From contig NKYR01000081.1 in assembly GCA_003184365.1 (NCBI GenBank), positions 1-64,000 of the forward strand: a stretch of DNA of 64,000 nt, read 5' to 3'. This document shows, in pieces, positions 1-10,402 of this stretch (the first letter of the stretch is position 1; every line of letters starts with the position of its first letter). The translations under genes were made by a program, and so were the position numbers. This DNA comes from Evernia prunastri. Its lineage: Eukaryota; Ascomycota; Lecanoromycetes; Lecanorales; Parmeliaceae. Below the pieces are notes generated by a model. That model made no database searches, had not been told where the DNA came from, and saw only the letters and a program-made list of their open reading frames with translations.

Positions 1-3000
1 CACCTCTTAGCAATGGATCTACATTTACAATTATCAAGACTATGCATATGCAAGTAGTGATAAGTAACTGGACAATCACACCTATGTGAAACCAACAGCT
101 ACGACGTCGATTTACTTTAGTAATCTCATTTTTTTATTTTCTTTAAACAAATCGATAAAAAACGTTATTACGTTAAAATAGTTATAGATAAAGCGTCGAT
201 AAAAATTAATAACGTTTAAAAAAATTTATATATCTTTATAGCTTCGCGATATCGATCAATTTTTAATATTTATAACTTATTCGAAATTTATCGCTGTATC
301 GTCGATAATAATAACGAATTTTCAAAACTCGATCTATTGAGTCTAAAACTAATATTTCTTTAAATTAACGTATAACTAAAATTATCGTAAACGCTTAAAT
401 ATCTATTTAATATATCGTTAATACTTTAACGAATTAGCGCTATAGATTAGAATATTATTTAAGTATATCACACATATTATATTAATTAGACTCGTTAAAA
501 CTCTATTAATGTAGACTTAAAACGTAGTCGATATATTAACTAGCTTAAATAATATAATCATATATTCAAAATAATTATAGCGAATACGAAACGTAGTTTT
601 TCACTCGTCGCTCGTCTTAATCCGAATTTTATAATAAATATTCTTTAGATTTAATTTTGAAAAAATCTTAACGTCGTATAGACGATTTAGCGTCTTGATA
701 ATTAGAGATAATAAATATCGATTTTTGATAATAATTGTATTTAATCTTCTATAATCGACGTAAAGACGTAATTTTTTATTCTTTTTTGATATAAAAAGAA
801 TTAACGTCTCGACGAATAATATTAAGTGTTAACGATAGCTTAATTTGAAATAAATTGTATAGAGATTTATATAAAGACTTTCTATCTTTTATAAGCTTAA
901 TAATATAATCTTTCTACTTCTATGTAAACAAAATTCTCGTTAAAAAGACGTCGCTATACTTTAATAGCTTCTTAGATAACTCTAAGTCACGCTCGTTCTT
1001 TCTATTATTTATCGTTACTATAACGTATATAATAACGTATATATTAAACTTCTTTTTAATGCTTTTGATGAAGATATTCGATTTTTCAATCTACAAACTA
1101 TTAGAATTAACTTTAAATCGTTATTGCTTCGTCTCGAAATTCAAAAGAATTTTTAATTACGATAATCTAGATATACTTAAAATAATATTAAAATCTTTTT
1201 AATTCACGATATAGAATAGCGTACTACATTTCTTATCTTAATCTTAATTATTTATTAATTAATACTTTAATTAATACGCGTTATATCAATATATATCTTA
1301 ATCGCTTAGTACTTTTAATTGCGATAAAATAACGCTCACAGATTTTAAATCTTATTAAATTACGAACTTTTAAGAGATTAAATTAATATACGTCTTACAG
1401 TCGAATAGAGTTAGAAATAGCTTTTAATTATTCTATTACTGCGTTTATTCTTTAATAATAATAAAAAAAAAACTTTATTAATTATTCTTTTTATCTCGCT
1501 TTCGAGACTATTACGAGATCTTCTCTTTTTTTATCGACACTACGTCGACGTTAATCGAAAACGATTTATCGTAATTCAAATATTTAGACGTTTAGTAATT
1601 CTTTTTTTCACAATAATAGTAATTATTATTTTTATAATTCGAATTCGATTTAAATTTACGCTTATTTAATTTCTTATCGAATTGCGATAACTTAGCGCTA
1701 TCTTTATATTTCTTAGACTTAATAATTCGAAAATTAAAAATCTTATTTCTCTTTTAATCCTCGAAACTCTTTTTAAATTTATTCTTATCGAATTCACTCT
1801 AAGACTTATTAAAATTATATTCGTTATTTAATTGTATACGCTTTAATATCTTTTTTTATATAATAATCTAAGTAAAAAAAAAATCTCGAATATGCGATAC
1901 ACTATTAATACTTAGAATTTTATTCTCCAGCTTAGATCTTAACTTGATTAAAAAAAAATTTATTCTATACTTCTCACTAAATAAGAATAAATTAACTTTA
2001 AACTTTTCTAGATAGATTTTAAAGATCGTTATCTTAGAGTTAAATTATTATTTGATAAACTTTCATTTTTTATAAACTAAAAGACGACGATTAAATAAAT
2101 TCGTTATCTTATTTAACAAAAATTGCCGAAAGTATTCAAAGATTATTATTCTTTAAATTATGTTTATAAAATTTAATATATTACTCGATTTTAATATCGT
2201 CTTTCAGAGACTACATATAGAATATAATTCTAGATCGTATAATAATAAAATACTTCGAACTTATAACGAATCTTATTTCGACGTCGCGAAATTATCGAGT
2301 ATATTGTTTTTCACTAACGTTCTTATATATTAATAACTTTTTAAAACGTAACTTAATAGAGAAATTCGTTAAAGACGCGATAATCTTGAAAACTTTCGTG
2401 ACTAAGCTTAATAACGCTTTCGTAATAAATTTCGAAGATATATTCTTAACAATAATTCAAGACGCTTCGTTAACGATATCTAATATAAATAATATAGACG
2501 TATCGATAACAGTCGAAGATAAGATATCGTTGCGAAGTATTATATTATAAGTCTTTAACTCTCTCAACTCGCGCTTCTATTTTAATCGAAAATTTTCAAT
2601 TTTAATAGTAATTAGACGCTACTTTAGAGTCGACTCTAAGACGAATCTTTTAAAGTCGCTATCGCTATTAAAAGTCAATATATCGTCGATATTAAATTAT
2701 TTATTATTATTGTCGTTTACTTTTTGAATATAAGAGTTAAAAATATTCGATATCGTAATAATATTAAGTCTTTTTTTTTAGAAGATAGAGAGATTAAAAT
2801 TATTAGAGCGTAGATCGCTGACGATAAGCTGACGACTATAGATTATATAAAAGACGTAATATCGTTATAGATACAATAAACTTGATTGTATAAATTAATC
2901 TCTGAGAAAATCTAAAACTTCGAGGTAGACTCGATATATCTGTATTCGTCAAGATCTCTAAAACAGATACGTCACTTTCGCGATCTTCGGTCTTTCGCAG

Positions 3001-3006
3001 AGTTCG
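1..3006. repeat. RIP-mutated AT-rich repeat relic
   Basis: This is a very AT-rich tract with no intact reading frame. CpA and TpG are almost absent while CpG survives: in 121-420 I counted about 4 CpA and 2 TpG against about 18 CpG. That pattern is expected when repeat-induced point mutation (RIP) turns CpA into TpA on both strands of a duplicated element. The ancestor is probably a transposable element, but no domain can be recognised in any frame. The left edge lies outside the window. Confidence 0.8.
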
Positions 3007-3253
3007 TGTTACGGACTTGCCATGAGCATGCCAAGGCCTCGCCCGATTGGGCCTAGCGCGCTCGTCTCCGCACCGCACACAAATAGCTTCGTAACACATA
3101 GTTGCAATGCAGGCAGTACAACTCCACCATATTCGTGACAGTTCGAAAGAATAACGATATCAAAAAGAGTCGCCAAGATGGCGGCACTTCGATACCTGAT
3201 GGCAATATCAAGTATAGTCGACCAGTAGGCGGCTGATACACTATGGCCTAACA
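3007..3253. mobile_element. LTR-like or MITE-like GC-rich island (possible solo LTR)
   Basis: A 247-bp island of normal base composition sits inside the RIP-mutated tract. It starts TGTTA and ends TAACA, the 5'-TG..CA-3' form of a retrotransposon long terminal repeat. No 5-bp target duplication is visible: the flanks are GTTCG and ACGAA, which are roughly inverted rather than direct. The outer bases therefore form an imperfect inverted repeat that would also fit a small DNA element. CpA and TpG are common here, so the piece escaped the mutation around it and probably arrived later. Short frames inside it look accidental. Confidence 0.4.
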
Positions 3254-4486
3254 ACGAAGTTCTTTATTTCGTTTTTAAGTCTAGCAGCTATTTCTCTTAA
3301 TATTTTATTCTCTTTTTACTTAATTATTAATATTCTACGCATTTGTTTTAGCGAATATCTCTCTAATTCGAGCTTTTTAAAAGTATCTGTAAAGATCGCT
3401 TTTTTATTAAAATTCTTTTGAACTTATCAGATAAGATATGCTCTTCGTAGTTATTTTATATAGTTCTTCGCTCGTATAGAACTGCTTATTTGATTTTAAG
3501 ACGATAATAAAAACGATAAACGATTAACTATGCTTAGACGAGATCATAGCTTGATTGAATTGAGTAATTTGAATTGAGAGAGCTAAATTTAAGACTGTTA
3601 TAAAGAGAAGTATTAAGACTGTTATTGAAACATTGACTGATAGAACGAGTAATTCTGAAATTATTAATGCTGATACGAATTATACTGCTATTGAAATAAA
3701 CTATACGACGACGATTGCTGTTGAAAGTCTGATATTGAAGATAAGTTATCTGTATTAAGCGAAATGTTAATTAATGCTGATATAGAAATTGAATTAGTGA
3801 TAATAGAAGTAATAGTAACTATCTGTTCTTTCTTTTTGTCTGTCTTCAACTTTTTATTAATAATCTTCGTCTTCTAATCTCGTTTAAATTACTTCTTTAA
3901 CTATTTCTAAATCTTTTAAGACGGAGTCTTAATATTAATATCAGATTTCTTCCTCGCGAGAGCTTTATTTTATCTGATGATCTACTCACTATATAGCAGA
4001 TAATGTTGATCTTTGAGATCTTTAGATTGTTAGCAATAATAAGAATTTTCTAAATAGTCGACTCTTAAACAGACAGTCATTTTCATGAATTTTATGATTC
4101 TTCTAATTAAATCTCTTTTTTAGATCTCTCGTCTTCTTCGCACGATTAGTTTGTTTGACGACAGCATTATCTGCTTTAAGCGTCTTCGTCTTCTTCTTCT
4201 CCTTCTTCTTCTTTTTCTTCGCTTCAAATTCGAACGACGTGAAAAAGTAGAAGTTCGAAGAAGTATTTGACGAGGAATTATTCTCGAAAGTAGTAGACTA
4301 ATTCTTTTTCTGCTTCTTCGTCGACGAAGCTTCGTCTGAAGACTTCTTTTCTGAAGAAGAAGAGTCTTCTTTGAAATTATAGATGTATATAATTCTCACA
4401 ATAATTCTCTTTCTCTTTTCATTCAGTCATTATATAATTAGTTTATTTACTATCTTTCATTAAGACTCATCACTGTATTCGCTATT
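3254..4486. repeat. AT-rich repeat relic with a strand-asymmetric part
   Basis: This continues the degenerate tract without an intact gene. The part 3541-3840 is unusual: I counted about 28 TpG but only 2 CpA, so CpA has been lost from the top strand only. The part 4180-4400 is rich in CTT/GAA-type triplets and may descend from a coding region with acidic and lysine repeats. A stretch near 4240 resembles one near 5260, which hints at an internally repeated or duplicated ancestor. No protein family is recognised. Confidence 0.6.
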
Positions 4487-4978
4487 CATAGATTTACGCT
4501 GCGCAACGGGGCGGGGTAGGGTGTGAACGAAGTGAGGCGGGACGAGTCGGGGTTTTCTTGGCGGGATAACGAGGTCACCCCGTTACCCCGCCAAGTATAT
4601 CAATTAGGTTAGCCCGGGGGTGTTACCCCCGCAACCGCCCTCTAAACATTATTTCGCGTATCTTTCTAAACATCTTTCTAAGCATCTATACCTCGTATAC
4701 TAAAATAAGCTATAGTATCGTTTTCTACGCCCTAGATTCTTCTATTTTAATGTAAAACATTAAACTTTTAGAGGGGTCACTCAGGGGTAAATTATGGAGC
4801 TAATCTAATTGATAGGCTTGGCGGGATAACGGGGTATACCCCGAAACCCCGGCGCTGGGGCGGGGCGGGGTGGGGTCTTCCGGAGGCCTACCACCCCGCC
4901 CCAAAACCCCGCCCCAACCCCGCTCCACCCCGAAACCCCGTCGGGGTACCCCGCCCCGTTGCGCAGCGTACATAGATT
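4487..4978. mobile_element. Complete hAT-like MITE with target-site duplication
   Basis: The element proper is 4495-4970 (476 bp). Its ends are perfect 24-bp inverted repeats (4495-4518 and 4947-4970) beginning TACGCTGCGCAA. It is flanked by an 8-bp direct repeat, CATAGATT (4487-4494 and 4971-4978). An 8-bp duplication is typical of hAT-superfamily transposases. There is no coding capacity, so it must be mobilised in trans. Both ends are extremely GC-rich and carry sub-terminal copies of CTTGGCGGGATAAC: one half of a hairpin at 4557-4595 and another copy at 4817-4835. The centre is AT-rich. The element is not RIP-mutated although its surroundings are, so insertion was probably after the mutation. 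Confidence 0.8.
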
Positions 4979-5460
4979 TCTGATTGCTAAAGCACGAGAG
5001 TGTGATATTTGCTTTCTTTAAAATTATTCGATAGTTCTTCTTACTCGCTTTCTTATCGACGATCTGAATTGTTTTAACATTAAATTGATGAAAGTCGAAT
5101 TTCGTGAAGATAACGATATCGAGACGTATTTTCTTCTCTTTTCACATTATACTCGTACTGACTATATAACTCAGAGAATCTGTAGACGCTTTGAAGATCT
5201 TTTCTTTAACAGAAGAAGTATTATAATCAATCACGATTTGAATAGCGTTCTTGTACTTCTTGAATTTGAACGACTTGAAAAAATTCTTCGTTTTACGACT
5301 TTCTTTGGTGACGTCGACGACGATTTCTTTGACAAGAGTATCAAATTTATTAAAAGGCTGACTATTCCGCGTAGGCCGACCCATATTTGACGACGATGAG
5401 ATCTTAATACGATTGTGGGAATGATATTAATGCGTTGCACCTCTACCATATGATTTTTGG
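4979..5460. repeat. AT-rich degenerate tract, right edge
   Basis: This is the last part of the mutated tract. An open stretch of about 100 codons on the plus strand (5085-5390) has no ATG at its start, is rich in Phe, Asp and Ile, and matches no family I know; I take it as a relic. Composition changes to that of normal gene space near 5441-5470, where a run of G (5462-5469) and an ordinary promoter-like region begin. Confidence 0.5.
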
Positions 5461-5841
5461 TGGGGGGGGTGCTAGCGAGGCGGCAAATTTTTTAGTTTCC
5501 CAAGGATTATGCATATAGGGGTAAGGTAGGAATTTGAAGCGCGCTTCGCCAAGCATAGAAGGCCAATCATCCGCGCAAAGTCACGTCACATTCACTCTAA
5601 CAACACGCAGGGAACACAAAGTCACAATCCTGCTTGTGTTATCATGCTCTCTCACTCTCTTTGTCCTTCTCCTTCATCTTCTTCCACTTGCTCTTATCCA
5701 TGTGGTGATATTTCTATTACACCATTTCGCAAGACCCCATGAGCAGTTCCAGTGGAATATCGGCTTCATAGATTCTCGACAAGGCGGCGATACGATACTA
5801 AAATTTGCTACAAGCCACTAGATTTTTGGAGATTAGCTACA

Positions 5842-7443
5842 ATGGTTAGAGAGCGTACGCCTGCTCGAATGCGACCGAAATCTCAACTAGGCGAATCCTG
5901 GGTAGTTGAAAGCGATGGCGATGATGAATACACTCCTCCATCGAAGCAGACGGATGGAGTCAGACGTTCGCAGCCAGCAACAGAGCCTGGAGAGAGCCCC
6001 CGTAAAAGGACATCTCGTGTCAATGCCAGAACAGGTACTGAACCGGAATTCATCATGCCCTCTATACATGATGGCAGCGTTGGTGGATCTTGGCTTGGAG
6101 AGGAGAAATCAAGTGCGGAGAAGAACTCTTTCAAAGCGACTAAGAGGGTTCAACGACCCGAAAGCAAAGCCACGTCCGCGGTTGCGCCTGCGTCTTACCG
6201 TTTCATACGTGGGGGAGGACAAGAGAAGCTTGCCAGGCCCTCAGAAGAAGGCATTGCAAGTTTTGTAACACCAATGTTTGTGTGGACGTACGATGTTTTG
6301 GGCGGGGCTCTGCATGCTTTGAAGTCGCCAATCTCATATCTGATCGCCAGCTGGCTCCTTGTTGGACTATTGGTGCTACTACGAAACTTGCTTTTCAGCT
6401 CCATCTACTCTGCCCTGTCGCCCGTGTGCCGTATCCCGGGAGCCTCGTTCTTTAATCTTCCAATGTGCCAGTCCCCAGTCTCGATCCAATATTCTGGCGA
6501 GGAACCGCCATTAGTCCAGTTCGACCAGCTCATGACCGTGCAGAACAAATTCGAAGCGGTACTGCAAGAAAGTGCCGGCGGCGTGTCTCTCCCGCTGGAT
6601 ATGAAACGAGGTGAAACGTCGATTCGCGACCTACGACAAGTTGTTCGCTTCAGCCAGTTACACTCGAAGAATGAACTTGTCCTTGAATTCGACGGCTTCA
6701 TAGAGACTGCTCGCATTGCGTCCTACGACCTACAAAAGTTCAATAGCCATGTTGGGCGAGGCGTCGACAATATTCTTGCCACTGCTCGCTGGACGAAGCG
6801 CGTTCTGGACGGTATAGCTGAGCGCGACGGATCTCGAGGAGCTATAACATCATTCCTCAACGATAAACTACTGGCGCCTTTTCAGCCTATAAAATTCACA
6901 CAAGACGCTCTGTTAGATCAGTACATTCAGCACACGCGCGTGGTTGAAGAGGAGATCAACCGTCTCGTTATGGAAGCGCAGGCTTTGCTTCTTGTCCTTC
7001 AGAACCTCGAAGATCGACTCGATGTCATTCATGGCATAGCAGTACGCGATAATTTGCATGCCCAGAGCAGCAGGGAGGAGGTGCTATCGCAGCTCTGGAC
7101 AATGCTGGGAGGTAATCGCAGCAAACTAGGTAAATTCGATTCGCAGCTACGTCTTTTGGGCCAAGTGAACACTTATCGCCAAAATGCAATAGCTCACGTG
7201 AGTGGAACGCTGGTGAGGCTGCAGGGAATGGGTGCTGAATTAGAAGAATTGAGGGAGCGGGTTGGAGCGGTCGACCTCCTGGGCGGGAAAGATAGTGTTC
7301 CACTAAGTCTGCACATTGAGAATATTGAGATGGGCGTGGAACGGTTGGAGCAGGGGAGGAAGGGCGCGAAAGAGTTGGAATATGAAGAGTTGAAGAAGGC
7401 TCTGGAGAAGGGAAAAGGAAGTGAAAGGATGATTGAGGGGTAA
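5842..7443 (+). CDS. Conserved fungal one-TM coiled-coil protein
   Basis: A single-exon gene of 533 residues. I chose the ATG at 5842 because the open frame upstream has no ATG and low coding character. Residues 1-135 are polar and probably disordered, with many Ser, Arg and acidic residues. One strong hydrophobic segment lies at about 165-188. The rest (about 210-530) is mostly helical with several heptad-like stretches, ending in a Glu/Lys-rich coiled coil. No catalytic motif, signal peptide or named domain is visible. The layout (N-terminal cytosolic or nucleoplasmic tail, one membrane anchor, long helical lumenal or cytosolic part) resembles nuclear-envelope or ER anchored proteins, but that is only inference. 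The protein looks well conserved in style but I cannot name it. Confidence 0.75.
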   Translation: MVRERTPARMRPKSQLGESWVVESDGDDEYTPPSKQTDGVRRSQPATEPGESPRKRTSRVNARTGTEPEFIMPSIHDGSVGGSWLGEEKSSAEKNSFKATKRVQRPESKATSAVAPASYRFIRGGGQEKLARPSEEGIASFVTPMFVWTYDVLGGALHALKSPISYLIASWLLVGLLVLLRNLLFSSIYSALSPVCRIPGASFFNLPMCQSPVSIQYSGEEPPLVQFDQLMTVQNKFEAVLQESAGGVSLPLDMKRGETSIRDLRQVVRFSQLHSKNELVLEFDGFIETARIASYDLQKFNSHVGRGVDNILATARWTKRVLDGIAERDGSRGAITSFLNDKLLAPFQPIKFTQDALLDQYIQHTRVVEEEINRLVMEAQALLLVLQNLEDRLDVIHGIAVRDNLHAQSSREEVLSQLWTMLGGNRSKLGKFDSQLRLLGQVNTYRQNAIAHVSGTLVRLQGMGAELEELRERVGAVDLLGGKDSVPLSLHIENIEMGVERLEQGRKGAKELEYEELKKALEKGKGSERMIEG

Positions 7444-7720
7444 TTGGTTTTCCTCCTGGAGGGGTTTGGATATTATTATTGTGAACTCTTATGACAGATA
7501 CCCATTTGCAGCCATTTACCTTTGATTTTAGCGAGGATGAGGCCAGAAAGTTCGTGCTTTGTGGGACCAGGATAATCAATACATTGCTAAACATGAAGCA
7601 ATCAGATCAAACAAGCTTTGGCTTTCCGTCCCCTCTTAAGACATTAAAGAAAAACTAGATTCCTCCGCTACGCCGCCTCCAAATATTACTCGCATCTGAA
7701 CTGAAAATGACGCAGATGTT

Positions 7721-9552
7721 CTACGTATCCATCCCTTGCATCTGAGCCTCTTGCATCTGCATCTCCTCATCTCGACCCAGAACTCCCTTCATTATGCTTC
7801 CCGGCATTTGGGGGTTATACTTGCTGGCCGCTCGAAGCCTTGCGCCGAATTTGTAAAGGATCCATGGGATGGGTATCAATGCAGCAGAGATGAAACCAAA
7901 AGTCGAATACGTCCAGCCACCCGTCAAATTAGTGATCACTATTATCATCATCCATTAATATCACGGTGTAGAGGTTTTGATTGGCGGGCGACTTACTCTG
8001 GATAATCACAAGTGGGATGATGGCCGCAAGAATAAGTCTAAACGAAGCGGCTGCTGTGAGCGCCGATAGTGTACCGCGCGGGGGATAGGCATCGAAGAGA
8101 TAGGAGATGGAGGAGATCTGAATGACAAGATTAAACGGGGTTCGATAGGTAGACAGACCTACACTTACGATGATAGACTGGGCACCCCAGATGTACACCG
8201 CAGTGCCGAATATGGGGCTCAGATAGTGGATCGACGGGCTGGCAGTCCATGCAATCCAGAACAGTGATGTCATGACAAGTGGTCCCCCTATCATTGCAGG
8301 CAACATTCGGTATTCCTCCGGTATCGTACCGTCCTGGTTTTTTGTGCACCAACGAGAAACGCTGATATCGATGATAGTAGACATGGCCGTGGATAGCGCG
8401 GCACCGAGTATAGCTGCACTGAAGGCAATCCCCACCTGCTGGACGGTGAAGTTGTATGTGGTCTCCAAGACGGCAGGGATGGCAATGAACCACTGGAACG
8501 TGACCGCAAAGATGAAGCCTACCTCCAAGCTCAAACAGATGACGATAGGCTCGGTGAGCAACATCTTCAAGGGTACCACGAATGTTACAATTGACATATC
8601 TTGCAGGGTGACTCCACTTTGGGCATCCATGAGTTTTAGAGGCATACCGTTGCGTTTGGCTCGGCGTCTTTGGATTTCGCGGGGATAAGTATCCGGCTGC
8701 GCAATGCCAAAGAGGTAGACACCAACAGCGAGGATTAGAACGATCCATTGAGTCCATCGCCAGCCGCCATATGCGACGACAAAGCCTCCGATGAGAGGTC
8801 CTGGGACAGGTATGAGCGCACTAGCTTGTAGATTAGTACAGGGCGGAGCTTACCACATGCTGCTCCTATGAAAGAAGCCAAAGTGAGGAATGAATAATAC
8901 GCTACAGTGGTATTGGCTGACCAGACATCGGCAAAGGTCCCTTCGATCAATACGAGGCAAGGGCCTCCAAAGAAGCCAGCGAAGAAGCGGCACACTGCTA
9001 GAGCTGGGAAAGAGCGAGAAAATGAGGCGCCTAAGATGAAAAGGCTGAAGGTCGGTAGGGATATCAAGTAAATTGCCTGGCGCCCGAACCGTTCACTAAG
9101 GTGTGGTGTGATGATCGGTGCGAAGGCGATACCCAGAAGATTTAAAGAGAACGGAAGGATGGCGACTTGCATCGTCACATCGAAGCGTTCAACAACCCCG
9201 GAGATTCCGGCTGTATAGCTGGTGATACCTAGCGCACTATAGAGACTTAGTTGGTTTCTTCAAAGCGTATCAGGGTTGGACTTATGCCTTACACTACCCA
9301 GGCGAACGCGAATGCAACCGCCGAAGCATAAATTTTCTTGTGGAGCGGCCAGTTTTGTGGGTTGTCCGGGTCATCAGCAGACATCATGTGACCAGCAGCA
9401 GCCATGGGGTCTGCAGCGGTCTTCATCGTATCTGCGCCCGGACTTGTGGAGTCAGACATGTCAAGGTGAGAAGGAGAAGCAGCATCAGAGCTCATCATTG
9501 TTCCGTCTGACCAGTTGCAGATGTTTCTGAAGGTTTCTTCAATGAAGTGCAT
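7721..9552 (-). CDS. MFS drug/polyamine-type transporter (DHA1-like)
   Basis: Predicted exons on the minus strand are 9552-9293, 9236-8854, 8800-7997 and 7938-7721, giving 554 residues with introns of 53-58 bp and matching phases. The N-terminal cytosolic part ends in DDPDNPQNWPLHKK, the stretch that precedes TM1 in fungal drug:H+ antiporters of the Tpo1/Flr1 type. Motif A is seen as ERFGRQ between TM2 and TM3. About twelve hydrophobic segments follow, with a central loop of charged residues (about 260-280). The C-terminus is a short Met/Gln-rich tail. It should export small organic molecules or polyamines at the plasma membrane using the proton gradient; the substrate cannot be told. It faces the glutathione reductase gene across an 850-bp shared promoter region. 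Confidence 0.88.
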
Positions 9553-10402
9553 ATATTTCTGATGTTGAAAGAGAAGGGGCCCAAGTACATATATGAAAGC
9601 AATGAAGGGTCCCTCATTGCTTTAACGCAATTTAACGCAAGACGATAGTTGGGGCTGAACAATATTCAAAGAAGAAGATTATTGAATCTGCGCCATAATG
9701 GTCATCTTTTCAAACGTCAATGCTCAGCGTATGCACGGCTCAGTCAACCTGTTAATGGCTCAGAGGCAGAGCAACCACTTCAGACCAACAACGGGATGGG
9801 TAACAGCACCAAATTTCATTCATTGCAAAAGTATAAGTGTAATAAGCAGCATGTGTAGGAGCAGCACAGGCTAAAACGGACGAAGATTAGGAAGCACCAA
9901 GACCGTGATTGCAGAGACGATTTCATCCGAGCATCAATCAACATCGGAAGCGTAGGATCAGCAGCAAGGCCAAGAAACACTGCCCTCATAAACAACTAAA
10001 CGGTACATTGGAAATTGAAGGAGGTAAGGTAGGATGGGCTGCATGCGTAGTGTATGCGTAGTAAAGGGAGTATCATATATTCAATACTCAGTATTCAGTG
10101 TTCAATGTCCAATGTTTATTATTATCGATAGATCAAGTTAAAAGATTATGATATCCCGTAAAATTTTGGAGATTACTTACTCCTAAGATTCCAAATCATC
10201 TCTTCTCTTCACCTTTGTTACCCTTCACTCCTCGACTTCTCGCTCGCCTCCTCGCCAAGTGCGGGGTTGGATTCTCAGCCTGCTTCAAGATTACTCATCC
10301 TCGAGCGATTCCATAACAACATTCAAATCAGCAGCTCAGATATCTTGCACGACTTCCTTTGTGCTGGATGTAATCAGTCAAAGGATCGCGGCGCTTCCGC
10401 GA
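9553..10402. promoter_or_regulatory. Divergent promoter region: MFS transporter / glutathione reductase
   Basis: About 850 bp without a supportable gene, lying between two divergent starts. It holds one copy of the recurring motif TAAGGTAGG (10025-10033) and a GTAGTAA (10058-10064), one base off a Yap1-type site TTAGTAA. The 150 bp before the GLR1 starts are pyrimidine-rich (TCTTCTCTTC and similar), typical of fungal leaders. The regulatory reading is inference. Confidence 0.4.

Noticed and set aside
5085..5390. Plus-strand frame of 101 codons in the AT-rich tract
   Set aside because: It has no ATG start and no family, and sits at the edge of degenerate repeat DNA.
7025..7594. Minus-strand frame of 189 codons
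   Set aside because: It is antisense to the coiled-coil gene and Pro/Ser-rich as a mirror of Glu/Gly-rich coding sequence.
8825..8853. A 29-bp intron in the MFS gene
   Set aside because: It is too short; the acceptor CCCAG further on gives 53 bp and the better join AACGPLIGG.
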